Shown one piece after another: positions 25,597 through 34,365 of a stretch of 64,000 nt of DNA (position 1 is the stretch's first letter; every line of letters begins with the position of its first letter). The stretch covers positions 89,273 to 153,272 of the forward strand of contig NZ_FOUD01000010.1 in NCBI RefSeq assembly GCF_900114765.1, written 5' to 3'. The notes beneath the pieces are model-generated. The model searched no databases and had not been told where the DNA came from. It worked only from the letters and a program-made list of their open reading frames with translations. Origin of the DNA: Halopseudomonas pachastrellae. Its GTDB lineage: Bacteria; Pseudomonadota; Gammaproteobacteria; Pseudomonadales; Pseudomonadaceae. Made by a program: the position numbers and the translations under genes.

Positions 25597-28125
25597 TCAG
25601 GCGCCCCTGCTGATCAGACGCATGGGGCTCTGGCGCACTACGGCACGGGTACCCCAGACGCCAGCGCAGCCTATCAGCAGTGCAGCCACCAGTGGTGTGA
25701 GCAGCCAGAACAGTAGGTGTGGCGACCAGTCCAGCTCAAGTGCAAGACGGTAGAGCGCCCAGGTAGCCAGCTCGGCTGCCACCACGGCCATGACACCTGC
25801 CAGCAGCCCCAGCAGCAAAAACTCCAGCCATGTAGCCCGGCGCAGCAGCGCCCGTTCCGCGCCCAGGGTGCGCAGCAGTGCGCCCTGGTACAAACGCTGA
25901 TCCAGCGTTGCCTGCAGCGCGGCAAACAGCACAGCCAGGCCAGCCAGCAGGACAAAGACCAGCACGTACTCGACCGCCAGGGTGACCTGCTTGAGGATGC
26001 CGCGAATCTGCTCCAGCACGGGCTCCACTTCAAGCAATGTCATCGCCGGAAACTGGCGGGTCAGCCCGCGCAGCGATGCACGCTCGCTGGTGGGCAGATG
26101 GAAGCTGGTGAGCAGGGTGGCGGGCAGGCCATCCAGCACGCCGGGGGCAAATACCATATAGAAGTTGGGCGTAAAGTTGTCCCACTCGACCTGGCGAATG
26201 CTGGTAATGGTAGCGCTCAGGGCCTGGCCCTCGATAACAAAACCCAGCTCATCGCCTAGGCCAACGCCCAGACTCTCCGCCAACTCGGATTCGATCGACA
26301 CGGCATTGTCCGGCGTGCTGTCGTTCCACCACTGGCCGGCGGTCAACTGGTTGTCGGGCGGCAGTGTGGCAGACCAGGTCAGGCTGAGGTCGCGGTTGAT
26401 GGCGCGGGTGCCGCGGTCCTGTTCGCCGCGCTGGCCGTCAGCTTCTGCTTCCTTGCTGACCTCCTGGCGCACCGGCTCACCATTGATGCTGACCAGGCGC
26501 CCCGGCGTAACTGGGTAGAGGGGCGCGCTGTGCGCACCTATCTGCTCCAGCTGCTCGGCAAAGGCCTGTTGCTCGCTGGGCAGGATATTCAGTGCAAAGT
26601 GGTTGGGCGCATCGGCCGGCAGTTGATCCTGCCAGTCGCTGAGCAGCTCCGTGCGCAGAATCAGTACCACCAGCATGCTCATGAAGATCAGGCCAAAGGC
26701 GAGAATCTGCGTTGCCGCTGCGGCCGGGCGTTTGAGCAGCTCGCCACTGCCCAGGCGCCAGGCCAGGCTAAGGTTGTGCAGTTTACCGGCAACGCTGCGC
26801 AGCAGCAGCCAGGCCAGCAGGCCCAGCACCAGCGCCGCCGCCGCGCCGCCAAAGATCATCGCCAGGGTGATCTGCAGGTCACCGGTAAACTGCCACATCA
26901 GCAGGCTGAGCACAGCCAGCGCCAGGCCATAGATCAGCCAACTGCTGCTCGGCATGGGTGCCAGGTCCCGGCGCAAGACCCGCAGCGGGGCGACCTGGCC
27001 CAGGCGCAGCAGTGGCGGCAGGGCAAAGCCGAGCAGCGCACAGAGCCCGGTTGCGCCGCCGACCAGCAAGGGCGTCAGCCCCGGCTCGGGCAGGCTGCTG
27101 GGTAGCAGCTCGCGCAGCAACTGCAGCAGCCCCCATTGGGCAAACCAGCCAAAGGCCAAACCCAGTGCAGTGGCGAGCGCGCCCAGGTACAGCAGCTGAA
27201 ACAGAAACAGCCGCATCACCTGCCGGCGTGACAGCCCAAGGCAGCGCAGCATGGCGCTGGTATCGAAATGGCGCAGGGCAAAGCGGCCAGCCGACAGGGC
27301 CACGGCAACGCCGGCCAGCACCACCGCAGCGATACTGGCCAGCCCCAGGAACTGATCCGCTCGGCCCAGTGCGCGGCCCACCTGACGGTTGCCGTCCTTG
27401 ACCGAGGTGACCCGCTGGTTGGGCTCCAGGCGATCCTCCAGCCACTGCTGATAGGCGCTCAATTGCTCATCGCTGCCAGCCAGCAGCAGGCGATAACGTA
27501 CGCGGCTGCCGGGCTGCACGATGCCGGTAGCGTCCAGGTCCTGCAGGTTCATCAGCACGCGCGGCGTCAGGCTGTAAAAGTCGCCGGCGCGGTCCGGTTC
27601 ATGGGTTAGTAGCGCGCTGATGGTCAGGCTGGCGTAGCCCACCTCCAGCGCATCGCCCACCTCCAACTCCAGCTGGGTGAGCAGGCGCGGCTCGATCCAC
27701 AGCTCGCCGGCTGCCGGGCCGGTGCTGACCGGCTGCTCGGCCGCAAAGGGTTGCTCGGCAATGCGCATCTGGCCGCGTAACGGATAGGCTGCATCCACCG
27801 CCTTGACGCTGGACAGCTGCATGGCTGCATCACTGGCCATGACACTGTTGAAGCCAACCTGTTGGCTGATCTGCAGCCCCTGGCTCTGGGCCTGTTCGGC
27901 ATAGAGGGCCGGCAGCGGGCTGCCCGAGGAGATCACCAGGTCGGCACCGAGAAACTCGGCGGCCTGACCGGTCATGCTGCGTTCAAGCCGCTCGGTGAAA
28001 AAGCTGATGGCGGTGCTGATGGTGACCGCAATCAGTAACGCTCCGAGCAGGACGCGCAGCTCCCCCGCGCGCCATTCTCGGCGCAACAGGCGCCAGGCGA
28101 GGCTGGCCAACGGCGCGCTGTTCAT
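25597..28125 (-). CDS. ybbP: FtsX-like ABC transporter permease (YbbP)
   Basis: An 842-residue type VII ABC permease. One TM helix at the N-terminus is followed by a large periplasmic domain. Two groups of FtsX-domain helices (about residues 265-390 and 720-835) and extra central helices around 400-490 follow, the YbbP arrangement with ten TM helices. Overlaps the ybbA stop by 4 bases (ATGA). YbbA/YbbP with the neighbouring TesA is a conserved set; substrates are thought to be envelope lipids or hydrophobic esters, but the exact job is not established. Confidence 0.92.
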   Translation of the reverse strand: MNSAPLASLAWRLLRREWRAGELRVLLGALLIAVTISTAISFFTERLERSMTGQAAEFLGADLVISSGSPLPALYAEQAQSQGLQISQQVGFNSVMASDAAMQLSSVKAVDAAYPLRGQMRIAEQPFAAEQPVSTGPAAGELWIEPRLLTQLELEVGDALEVGYASLTISALLTHEPDRAGDFYSLTPRVLMNLQDLDATGIVQPGSRVRYRLLLAGSDEQLSAYQQWLEDRLEPNQRVTSVKDGNRQVGRALGRADQFLGLASIAAVVLAGVAVALSAGRFALRHFDTSAMLRCLGLSRRQVMRLFLFQLLYLGALATALGLAFGWFAQWGLLQLLRELLPSSLPEPGLTPLLVGGATGLCALLGFALPPLLRLGQVAPLRVLRRDLAPMPSSSWLIYGLALAVLSLLMWQFTGDLQITLAMIFGGAAAALVLGLLAWLLLRSVAGKLHNLSLAWRLGSGELLKRPAAAATQILAFGLIFMSMLVVLILRTELLSDWQDQLPADAPNHFALNILPSEQQAFAEQLEQIGAHSAPLYPVTPGRLVSINGEPVRQEVSKEAEADGQRGEQDRGTRAINRDLSLTWSATLPPDNQLTAGQWWNDSTPDNAVSIESELAESLGVGLGDELGFVIEGQALSATITSIRQVEWDNFTPNFYMVFAPGVLDGLPATLLTSFHLPTSERASLRGLTRQFPAMTLLEVEPVLEQIRGILKQVTLAVEYVLVFVLLAGLAVLFAALQATLDQRLYQGALLRTLGAERALLRRATWLEFLLLGLLAGVMAVVAAELATWALYRLALELDWSPHLLFWLLTPLVAALLIGCAGVWGTRAVVRQSPMRLISRGA

Positions 28126-28805
28126 ACAGCTTGCTCCGCTTGCAGTTGGCCTGCCTGCATGTGCAGGGCACGCTCGCAGCGGGCGGCCAGGCGTTCGTCG
28201 TGGGTGACCAGGATCAGCGTGGTGCCGTGTTCGCGGTTGAGGTCGAACAGCAGATCGGTGATCTTCTGGCCGGTGGCGGCGTCCAGATTACCGGTCGGCT
28301 CGTCGGCAAACAGAATGGCCGGCTCACTGGCAAAGGCGCGGGCAATGGCCACCCGCTGCTGCTCGCCGCCAGACAGTTGCTGCGGATAATGACTGATACG
28401 CGCCTTGAGGCCGACGCGCTCAAGCAGCTCGGTCGCATGCTGACGGGCATCACGACGGCCGGCCAGCTCCAGCGGCAACATCACGTTTTCAACCGCGTTG
28501 AGGCTGTCCAGCAGCTGAAAGGACTGGAACACGAAACCTACTTCCAGACCGCGCAGGGCGGCGCGTTGGTCTTCATCCAGTGCGGTCAGGGATTGTCCGG
28601 CCAGCAGCACCTCGCCACTGCTGGGCAGATCCAGCCCGGCGAGCAGGCTGAGCAGGGTGGACTTGCCGGAGCCCGAGGCGCCGACAATGGCAACACTGCT
28701 GCCGCGCTGAATGCTCAGGTTTACGTCCGAGAGTATCTGCAGTGGCGCTTCCGAGGTGGTGACGACTTTGTTAAGGTGGCGGGCAATTACGACAGCGTCT
28801 GACAT
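28122..28805 (-). CDS. ybbA: ABC transporter ATP-binding protein (YbbA)
   Basis: A 227-residue LolD/MacB-type ATPase partnering YbbP. Walker A G-A-S-G-S-G-K-S-T (42-50), Q-loop F-V-F-Q-S-F-Q-L, signature L-S-G-G-E-Q-Q-R-V-A, Walker B I-L-F-A-D-E-P-T-G-N-L-D, and the switch histidine in V-T-H-D. The frame is open for 140 more codons upstream, but that stretch is antisense to tesA and has no homology, so ATG 28805 is used. Divergent from tesA with only 13 bases between start codons. Confidence 0.94.
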   Translation of the reverse strand: MSDAVVIARHLNKVVTTSEAPLQILSDVNLSIQRGSSVAIVGASGSGKSTLLSLLAGLDLPSSGEVLLAGQSLTALDEDQRAALRGLEVGFVFQSFQLLDSLNAVENVMLPLELAGRRDARQHATELLERVGLKARISHYPQQLSGGEQQRVAIARAFASEPAILFADEPTGNLDAATGQKITDLLFDLNREHGTTLILVTHDERLAARCERALHMQAGQLQAEQAV

Positions 28806-28818
28806 GGTAACGGGCCTG

Positions 28819-29460
28819 ATGAACGTCTTGAGAAACTGGCTGGGAGGGCTGTTGCTATGTCTGCTCTCCCTGCCCGCAGCAGCACAGGGGATTTTGATCC
28901 TCGGTGATAGTATCAGCGCCGCTTTCGGTCTGGAAATCAGTGACGGTTGGGTAAACCTGCTGGAGCGCCGCCTGGAGGCGCAAAACCTGCCCTTTGACGT
29001 GCACAATGCCTCGGTCAGCGGTGACACCACCGCAGGTGGTCTGGCACGTCTGCCGGCCCTGCTGGCGCGGCATGAGCCCAACCTGGTGGTGATTGAACTG
29101 GGCGGTAACGACGGCCTGCGCGGGCTACCCACCGATAAAATGCAACAGAATCTTGCGGCCATGGTCCAACGCTCCCGCGAGGCCGGGGCAGAGGTGGTGT
29201 TGCTTGGCATGCGCATTCCGCCCAACTACGGCGTGCGTTATACCAGAGCTTTTGAACAGGTCTTCCGCGATGTTGCCGAGCAGCAGCAGGTGCCGCTGGT
29301 GCCCTTTGTGCTGGAGGGTGTGGCGGGCGAGCCCGAGCTGATGCAGGCCGACGGTGTGCACCCCAACGTAGAGGGGCAGCCGGGCATTCTGGATAATGCA
29401 TGGCCGGTGATTCGTGACTGGGCCCAGTCGCCACCGCCGGCGGATGAGGTCGACAATTGA
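28819..29460 (+). CDS. tesA: Arylesterase / acyl-CoA thioesterase I / lysophospholipase TesA
   Basis: Periplasmic SGNH hydrolase of 213 residues. A signal peptide (L-L-L-C-L-L-S-L-P-A-A-A-Q, cleavage near 23) precedes the catalytic blocks: block I G-D-S-I-S (29-33, Ser31), block III G-G-N-D, and block V D-G-V-H-P-N with the Asp/His pair. ATG 28819 is favoured because it begins the signal peptide cleanly; an in-frame ATG at 28804 is possible. Neither has a convincing ribosome site. Divergent from ybbA and translationally linked to the small gene that follows. Confidence 0.93.
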   Translation: MNVLRNWLGGLLLCLLSLPAAAQGILILGDSISAAFGLEISDGWVNLLERRLEAQNLPFDVHNASVSGDTTAGGLARLPALLARHEPNLVVIELGGNDGLRGLPTDKMQQNLAAMVQRSREAGAEVVLLGMRIPPNYGVRYTRAFEQVFRDVAEQQQVPLVPFVLEGVAGEPELMQADGVHPNVEGQPGILDNAWPVIRDWAQSPPPADEVDN

Positions 29461-29789
29461 GCCTATCCTGGATGGCCAGGCGCTGGTGTCTGGTGGAGCA
29501 GGATGAGCAGTTGGATCTTTTTGTTGAAGACTCCAGGCATGTTCATCTGGTGGACATCAACCTGCGTCTGGATGTGCCGCGCGAGCGCACTCTGTGCGCC
29601 GACTTGTTGCCGTCTCGGCCGATCTACCGGGAGCTGACGCGAGCCGATTTGCGCACGCTGTGCCCGGCCTGTGTAAGGTTGGCTGACCAGGCGCGCGCAG
29701 CCGGGCAGCGACGCACGGTGTCGCGCTCGCGGAGCGAGGCTGCGCCGGTGCAGCAATTTGACTTGAACATGATGCTGAGTGGGAGCTGA
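29457..29789 (+). CDS. Unknown 110-residue protein coupled to tesA
   Basis: No family recognised, though a gene of similar size sits at this place in P. aeruginosa as I recall. The TTG start at 29457 overlaps the tesA stop (TTGA) and has GAGG 7 bases upstream, a strong sign of coupled translation; an ATG at 29472 has no ribosome site. The product is charged and probably cytoplasmic. C47 and the pair C69-P-A-C72 could bind a metal but are too few for a classic zinc finger. The stop overlaps the start of the L,D-transpeptidase gene by 1 base, so the three genes form an operon. Confidence 0.7.
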   Translation: MSLSWMARRWCLVEQDEQLDLFVEDSRHVHLVDINLRLDVPRERTLCADLLPSRPIYRELTRADLRTLCPACVRLADQARAAGQRRTVSRSRSEAAPVQQFDLNMMLSGS

Positions 29790-30727
29790 TGCGGATGAAA
29801 GGTCCGATGCTGTTAAAGGGTTTGCTGGCGGCACTGATGGCGGGGCTGGCTACAACGGCGACGGCCAATGATTACCCGATACTGTCTCCCGAGCAGGACA
29901 TGATCGGCGAGGTCGAGCGTTATCAGGCCGCGTACGAAGACACCTTCGCTGATCTTGGCAGTGTGCGCGGTTTTGGCTACCTGGAGATGACGGCGGCCAA
30001 CCCCGGCGTCGACCCATGGTTGCCGGGCGCGGGTGTCGAGATCATTCTGCCGGGTGAGCATGTGCTGCCCGAGGGAGTGCGAGAGGGCGTGGTGATCAAC
30101 CTGCCCGAGTTTCGCATGTACTACTACCACAAGGATGCGCAGCTGGTGTCCAGTTACCCGGTGGGCATAGGCCGCGAGGGCTGGTCCTCACCTATTGGTG
30201 AAACGCGCATTTTGCGCAAAGAGGCCAACCCCTCCTGGTATCCGCCCAAGTCCATTCTGGAAGAGCACGCAGCCAACGGCGACCCGTTGCCCTCGGTGGT
30301 GCCGCCGGGGCCGGATAATCCCATGGGGCCGTTCAAGATGAACCTGGCAATGAGCGGCTACGTGATCCACGGTACCAACAAAAAGTTTGGCATCGGCACG
30401 CGGGTCAGCCATGGTTGCTTCCGCATGCGCAACGAAGACATTACCGAGCTGTTTCCGCAGGTGCCGGTCGGCACGCCAGTGACCATCGTCAACCAGCCTT
30501 ATAAGCTCGGCATCAAGGACGGTTTGCTGTATCTGGAGGTGCACACTGCACTGGATGAGCACGGCATGCCGTCAACGCTGGATAAGCAGGCGGCAATTCA
30601 GCGCTTGCTGGCAGAGCAGCAGGACAAGGTGCGGGGTTTTCGTCTGGACTGGAAGGCGATCAGAGATTTGGTATATGCCGAGAGTGGCATTCCCGGTGTG
30701 ATTGGACAGCCTATCCGGACCATGTGA
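29789..30727 (+). CDS. L,D-transpeptidase (YkuD domain), periplasmic
   Basis: A 312-residue exported enzyme that forms 3-3 peptidoglycan cross-links or attaches Lpp/OprI to peptidoglycan. Signal peptide to about residue 27 (A-T-T-A-T-A). A LysM-like region follows (about 45-90), then the YkuD catalytic domain (about 100-235) with H194-G-T-N and S-H-G-C210-F-R-M; Cys210 is the nucleophile. Domain order and length resemble ErfK/YbiS/YcfS. Next to it, convergently, lies oprI, the lipoprotein such enzymes tether in E. coli, which supports an OprI-anchoring role here by inference. The last codons and stop form half of a 13-bp hairpin. Confidence 0.92.
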   Translation: MRMKGPMLLKGLLAALMAGLATTATANDYPILSPEQDMIGEVERYQAAYEDTFADLGSVRGFGYLEMTAANPGVDPWLPGAGVEIILPGEHVLPEGVREGVVINLPEFRMYYYHKDAQLVSSYPVGIGREGWSSPIGETRILRKEANPSWYPPKSILEEHAANGDPLPSVVPPGPDNPMGPFKMNLAMSGYVIHGTNKKFGIGTRVSHGCFRMRNEDITELFPQVPVGTPVTIVNQPYKLGIKDGLLYLEVHTALDEHGMPSTLDKQAAIQRLLAEQQDKVRGFRLDWKAIRDLVYAESGIPGVIGQPIRTM

Positions 30728-30740
30728 TCCGGATAGGCTG
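30707..30740. terminator. 13-bp hairpin spanning the L,D-transpeptidase stop codon
   Basis: CAGCCTATCCGGA/TCCGGATAGGCTG, perfect over 13 bp with an 8-base loop that contains the stop codon. It lies between convergent genes. No T-run follows on either strand, so it may act as a 3'-end stabiliser or factor-assisted terminator rather than a classic intrinsic terminator. Confidence 0.6.
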
Positions 30741-30752
30741 CAGGTAGCCTTA

Positions 30753-31007
30753 TTACTTCTGGCTAGCCTTTTCGAGCATGCGCAGAGCGCGCTCGTTGGC
30801 TTCATCAGCGGTCTGCTGGGCGCGTTGAGCGGCAGCCAGAGCTTCATCAGCCTTGCGGTAGGCTTCGTCTGCACGGGCCTGGGCGCTGGCGGTAGCGTTT
30901 TCGTTGGCGGCAACGCGAGCGCTCAGTTCCTTTTCCATGCTGTTGCTGCAACCAGCGGCAACCAGGGCTGCCAGTGCTACGGCGGATACTTTCAGTGCAG
31001 TTTTCAT
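30753..31007 (-). CDS. oprI: Major outer-membrane lipoprotein OprI (Lpp family)
   Basis: An 84-residue Lpp homologue. Signal peptide with lipobox L-V-A-A-G-C, lipidated Cys20, then a heptad-repeat coiled coil rich in alanine ([12 protein letters not shown]) and a C-terminal lysine (A-S-Q-K) that is the usual attachment point to peptidoglycan. ATG 31007 has AAGGGG 6 bases upstream; the longer frame to 31034 lacks support. Very abundant in pseudomonads, so strong promotion is expected from the 239-base gap shared with the GntP gene, but I cannot pick its promoter hexamers. Confidence 0.95.
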   Translation of the reverse strand: MKTALKVSAVALAALVAAGCSNSMEKELSARVAANENATASAQARADEAYRKADEALAAAQRAQQTADEANERALRMLEKASQK

Positions 31008-31213
31008 AACTTTCCCCTTGTGTAAAAGTTCCATGCTTCAAGAACGCACAGCAGAAGACCCTAGGTGGCTAGATGAGTTCCCTGGGTGTTCTGATGGGCT
31101 TTCCCGGCAGGGCTGTTAATAGTAGCAGTTGCTTGCGTACTGAAAAGGGGAGTGGTGCTAATTCTGTTACCAATGAACAACAATAAACTGCCCTGATTGA
31201 GCGGTTAAGGTCT

Positions 31214-31241
31214 TTGTCAGTGTTCGGCCCTGCGCTAATGT
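31214..31241 (+). promoter_or_regulatory. Candidate sigma70 promoter of the GntP permease gene
   Basis: TTGTCA, 16-base spacer, TAATGT, about 30 bases before the gene start. An 8-bp direct repeat CCTGCGCT (31229-31236 and 31244-31251) brackets the -10 element and could be a regulator site. Confidence 0.45.
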
Positions 31242-31273
31242 AGCCTGCGCTGTTCATTACAAGGATAAAAATA

Positions 31274-32668
31274 ATGCTTGGAAATCTGGGTCTCATTGCC
31301 GGCGTGACGCTACTTATCTATCTGGCGTTGCGTGGTATCAACATCTTTATTGCTGCGCTGGTCTGCGCGCTGGTGGTCGCCCTGACCAACGGCATGCTGA
31401 TCTCGCAAACCTTTCTCGAGTTCTTTCCGTTTGGCCCGCTGGGTGCGTTCACCTTTGCCGGCAAGTTCTTCCTGCTGTTCCTCTGTGGCGCCATTTTCGG
31501 CAAGGTGATGGCCACCAGTCAGGCGGCCAAGAGTATTGCGCTATCCATCACTCGCGCCCTGGGCGTGCGCCACACGCTACTGGTAGGCATGGTCGTTTGC
31601 GCCTTGCTCACCTATGGCGGCGTAGTGGTGTTTGTCGTGGTCTTCACCATGTATCCGCTGGGTATCACGTTGATGCGTGAGGCCAACTTGCCCAAGCGCC
31701 TGTGGGCTGCAGCCACCTCTGTGGGGGCTGGTACCTTCACCATGACGGCGCTGCCGGGTACGCCGTCCATTCATAACGTGATTTCTGCCAGCTCGCTGGG
31801 TACCGATCTGTTCGCAGGCGGCTGGATCGGCATTTTTGCTGCTCTGCTGATGGCCGGCCTGGGTATGTGGTACGTGGAAAGCCAGTGGAAGCGCGCCCAG
31901 GCGCGTGGCGAGGGGTTTGTCGAGAATGCCCAGGATCGTCGCATGGAGCAGCTTATCGGTGACCCGAATGACGCCCCGGTGTGGTGGATGGCGTTGATTC
32001 CGATGGTCGTAGTGCTGGGCTCGATCATGCTGCCTCGCGCTATTCTGGGCATGGCAGATTGGTCAGAGAGCGACGGTATTGTGGCTCGCGTGCTGTTGTT
32101 CAGCGCGTCGCAACCGATCATCTGGCCCAGCATTTCGCTGATTCTCGGCTCACTGACCTGCGTGGTGCTGTTCCCTGCGCTGCGCCGTAAAGCGGCTCAA
32201 GCCTTTGGGCAGGGCGCTGATGACTCGATCATGCCGCTGCTGAACACGGCTGCCGTCATCGGTTTTGGTGGTGTAGTGACCCAGACCGCCGGTTTTGCCC
32301 AGTTTGCCGACTGGATTCTCAACGTTGATCTGCCGCCGCTGCTATCGGTGTTTGCGTCGGTCAGCGTGGTCTCGGCGATTGTCGGCTCTTCTTCCGGTGG
32401 TCTGCAGATCTTCATGCAGTCGCTGGGCCCGCATTACATCGAGATGGGTGTTGATCCGGAAATTCTGCACCGTATCGCGGCGATCGCTGCCGGTGGTCTG
32501 GATTCGCTGCCGCATTGCGGCGCGGTGATTGCGACCTTCATGATCATGGGTATTACCCACAAGGAAGCCTATCGGGACATCTTTGTTGTCACGGTCGCCG
32601 TGCCTGTCATCGCCTGTCTGGCCTCCATTGCCCTGCTGATGTCGCTGGGCATGGGGATGGTCTCCTGA
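31274..32668 (+). CDS. GntP-family permease (gluconate/organic acid:H+ symporter type)
   Basis: A 464-residue inner-membrane protein with about 12-14 hydrophobic helices. GntP-family features include the N-terminal L-G-L-I-A-G-V-T-L-L-I-Y-L helix, the P-G-T-P-S-I-H-N segment and a glycine-rich S-S-S-G-G-L-Q-I-F region. The C-terminal G-G-L-D-S-L-P-H-C-G-A-V segment, typical of the D-beta-hydroxybutyrate and gluconate permease branches, is also present. ATG 31274 has AAGGA 8 bases upstream. No gluconate kinase or dehydrogenase gene is adjacent, so the substrate is unresolved. A weak GC hairpin follows the stop (about 32680-32712). Confidence 0.88.
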   Translation: MLGNLGLIAGVTLLIYLALRGINIFIAALVCALVVALTNGMLISQTFLEFFPFGPLGAFTFAGKFFLLFLCGAIFGKVMATSQAAKSIALSITRALGVRHTLLVGMVVCALLTYGGVVVFVVVFTMYPLGITLMREANLPKRLWAAATSVGAGTFTMTALPGTPSIHNVISASSLGTDLFAGGWIGIFAALLMAGLGMWYVESQWKRAQARGEGFVENAQDRRMEQLIGDPNDAPVWWMALIPMVVVLGSIMLPRAILGMADWSESDGIVARVLLFSASQPIIWPSISLILGSLTCVVLFPALRRKAAQAFGQGADDSIMPLLNTAAVIGFGGVVTQTAGFAQFADWILNVDLPPLLSVFASVSVVSAIVGSSSGGLQIFMQSLGPHYIEMGVDPEILHRIAAIAAGGLDSLPHCGAVIATFMIMGITHKEAYRDIFVVTVAVPVIACLASIALLMSLGMGMVS

Positions 32669-32808
32669 GGCCCATGGGGCACGCGGCGTCGAAAGGGCGC
32701 TGCGTGCTCCAGTGCACAAAATTTCATCAGTTGAGGAACATTCCGGCTGATATGGGTCTATAGTGGATGACTCCTCGCTCGGAGTTATATCTGCCTGGGA
32801 GACTGACA

Positions 32809-33084
32809 ATGAATATGAACGCCACCGTCCAGCACGATCAGGAAGGCAAGCAGTTCTATATCGCATTGGAAGGTGCACGGGCTTATCTCGCCTACATGGA
32901 TCTTGGCAAGAAGACACTGGATATCTACCGCACCTTCGTACCCAATGCCCTGCGCGGCAAGGGGCTGGCGGCAAAACTGACGGCACACGCATTGAGCTTT
33001 GCCCGTGAGCAGGGTTACACCGTCATCCCTTCCTGCTCGTACGTTGAGCGTTATATGGATCGTCACGCGGCGAACGTTGAGTAG
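32809..33084 (+). CDS. Small GNAT-type N-acetyltransferase (YjdJ-like)
   Basis: A 91-residue minimal GCN5-related acetyltransferase. The acetyl-CoA loop is V-P-N-A-L-R-G-K-G-L-A-A-K-L (R/Q-x-x-G-x-G/A), followed by the helix A-L-S-F-A-R-E-Q-G-Y and a C-terminal P-S-C-S-Y-V segment found in the YjdJ/DUF4442-like small GNATs. The ATG at 32809 has GGGAG 8 bases upstream; the in-frame ATG at 32767 has none. Substrate unknown. Ends at a very strong bidirectional terminator. Confidence 0.85.
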   Translation: MNMNATVQHDQEGKQFYIALEGARAYLAYMDLGKKTLDIYRTFVPNALRGKGLAAKLTAHALSFAREQGYTVIPSCSYVERYMDRHAANVE

Positions 33085-33093
33085 CCCGCAAGA

Positions 33094-33134
33094 CACAACA
33101 AAAAACCCGCCAGTTTGGCGGGTTTTTTGTTGTG
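33094..33134. terminator. Strong bidirectional intrinsic terminator
   Basis: 18-bp perfect stem CACAACAAAAAACCCGCC/GGCGGGTTTTTTGTTGTG with a 5-base loop and T-runs on both strands, between the convergent acetyltransferase and DAHP synthase genes. Confidence 0.95.
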
Positions 33135-33140
33135 TGCCGA

Positions 33141-34223
33141 TCAGCGTTGCAGGCGAGGGCGGCGGGGCAGCACGTCCTTGAGTTTGTCACGCATGCTGCG
33201 CACGCTCTGTTCAGTGGTTGCCCAGTCGATACAGGCATCGGTCACCGAAACGCCGTACTGCAGCTGCGACAGGTCCTTGGGAATAGACTGGTTGCCCCAG
33301 CCGATGTGGCTCTCGACCATCAGGCCGATGATGGAGTCGTTGCCTTCCAGAATCTGATTGGCAACGTTGTCCATGACCAGAGGCTGCAGGCCCGGGTCTT
33401 TGTTGGAGTTGGCGTGGCTGCAGTCGACCATGATGTTGCTGGCGATGCCGGCCTTTTCCAGGTCCTTCTCGCACAGGGCGACGCTGACCGAGTCGTAGTT
33501 GGGCTTGCCGTTGCCGCCGCGCAGTACCACGTGGCCGTAGGGGTTGCCCTTGGTGGTGACGATGGAAACCTGGCCCTGCTGGTTGATACCCAGGAAGCGG
33601 TGCGGGCTGGATACCGACTGCAGGGCGTTGATGGCAACCGAGAGGCTGCCATCGGTGCCGTTCTTGAAGCCGACAGCTGAGGACAGGCCGGACGACATTT
33701 CGCGGTGAGTCTGCGATTCGGTAGTGCGGGCACCGATGGCCGACCAGGAGATCAGGTCCTGCAGGTACTGCGGCGAAATCGGGTCCAGCGCTTCAGTGGC
33801 GGTGGGCAGGCCCATCTCCGACAGATCGCAGAGCAACTGGCGGCCGATGTGCAGGCCGTCTTCAATCTTGAACGAGTCATCCAGATAGGGGTCGTTGATC
33901 AGACCTTTCCAGCCGACGGTGGTACGCGGTTTTTCGAAGTAGACGCGCATGACCAGATAGAGGGTGTCGCTGACTTCTGCAGCGAGCTGCTTGAGGCGCG
34001 CGGCGTAGTCCTTGGCGGCCTCGATATCGTGGATCGAGCAGGGGCCGATGACGATGAACAGGCGGTGGTCCTTGCCATCGAGAATGTCGCGAATCACCTG
34101 GCGGCTTTCGACGACGGTCGCCTGGGCAGCTTCGCTGAGCGGAATTTTGGCTTTCAGCTGCTCGGGGGTAATCAGAATCTCGTTGGAGGTAATGTTCAGG
34201 TCATCAATAGGTAAATCGGCCAT
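33141..34223 (-). CDS. aroF: 3-deoxy-7-phosphoheptulonate synthase, class I
   Basis: First enzyme of the shikimate pathway, condensing phosphoenolpyruvate and erythrose 4-phosphate. The 360-residue class I protein has G-P-C-S-I-H-D, R-V-Y-F-E-K-P-R-T-T-V-G-W-K-G, R-T-T-E-S-Q-T-H-R and the metal-site D-C-S-H-A-N-S-N-K-D. E. coli has three feedback-specific paralogues; sequence alone does not let me assign Tyr-, Phe- or Trp-sensitivity, so the symbol is family-level. It sits divergent from a reductase gene, as in the P. aeruginosa PA1750 region. The 239-base upstream gap contains an inverted repeat at 34350-34365. Confidence 0.92.
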   Translation of the reverse strand: MADLPIDDLNITSNEILITPEQLKAKIPLSEAAQATVVESRQVIRDILDGKDHRLFIVIGPCSIHDIEAAKDYAARLKQLAAEVSDTLYLVMRVYFEKPRTTVGWKGLINDPYLDDSFKIEDGLHIGRQLLCDLSEMGLPTATEALDPISPQYLQDLISWSAIGARTTESQTHREMSSGLSSAVGFKNGTDGSLSVAINALQSVSSPHRFLGINQQGQVSIVTTKGNPYGHVVLRGGNGKPNYDSVSVALCEKDLEKAGIASNIMVDCSHANSNKDPGLQPLVMDNVANQILEGNDSIIGLMVESHIGWGNQSIPKDLSQLQYGVSVTDACIDWATTEQSVRSMRDKLKDVLPRRPRLQR

Positions 34224-34349
34224 CAGTCTTCCCGGAAGTGGTACCGGCCGCGCGGTGCGGCACTATTTTGAGTGCGTCACAGCTTAATCAAGGTTGGCCG
34301 CTTAGGCTACCCCGCAGGCCGCTATCGCCCTGAAAAACAAAATTAATTG

Positions 34350-34365
34350 GCGCACTAAGGTGCGC
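34350..34365. repeat. Inverted repeat in aroF/reductase intergenic region
   Basis: GCGCAC-TAAG-GTGCGC, itself nested inside GCCCTG (34327-34332) and CAGGGC (34369-34374). It could be a leader hairpin of the rightward gene or an operator; it is followed by CTATTTTG, so termination is also possible. Confidence 0.5.

Noticed and set aside
28806..29225. 140-codon N-terminal extension of ybbA
   Set aside because: The extension is antisense to tesA, has no homology, and LolD-type ATPases start near the ATG at 28805.
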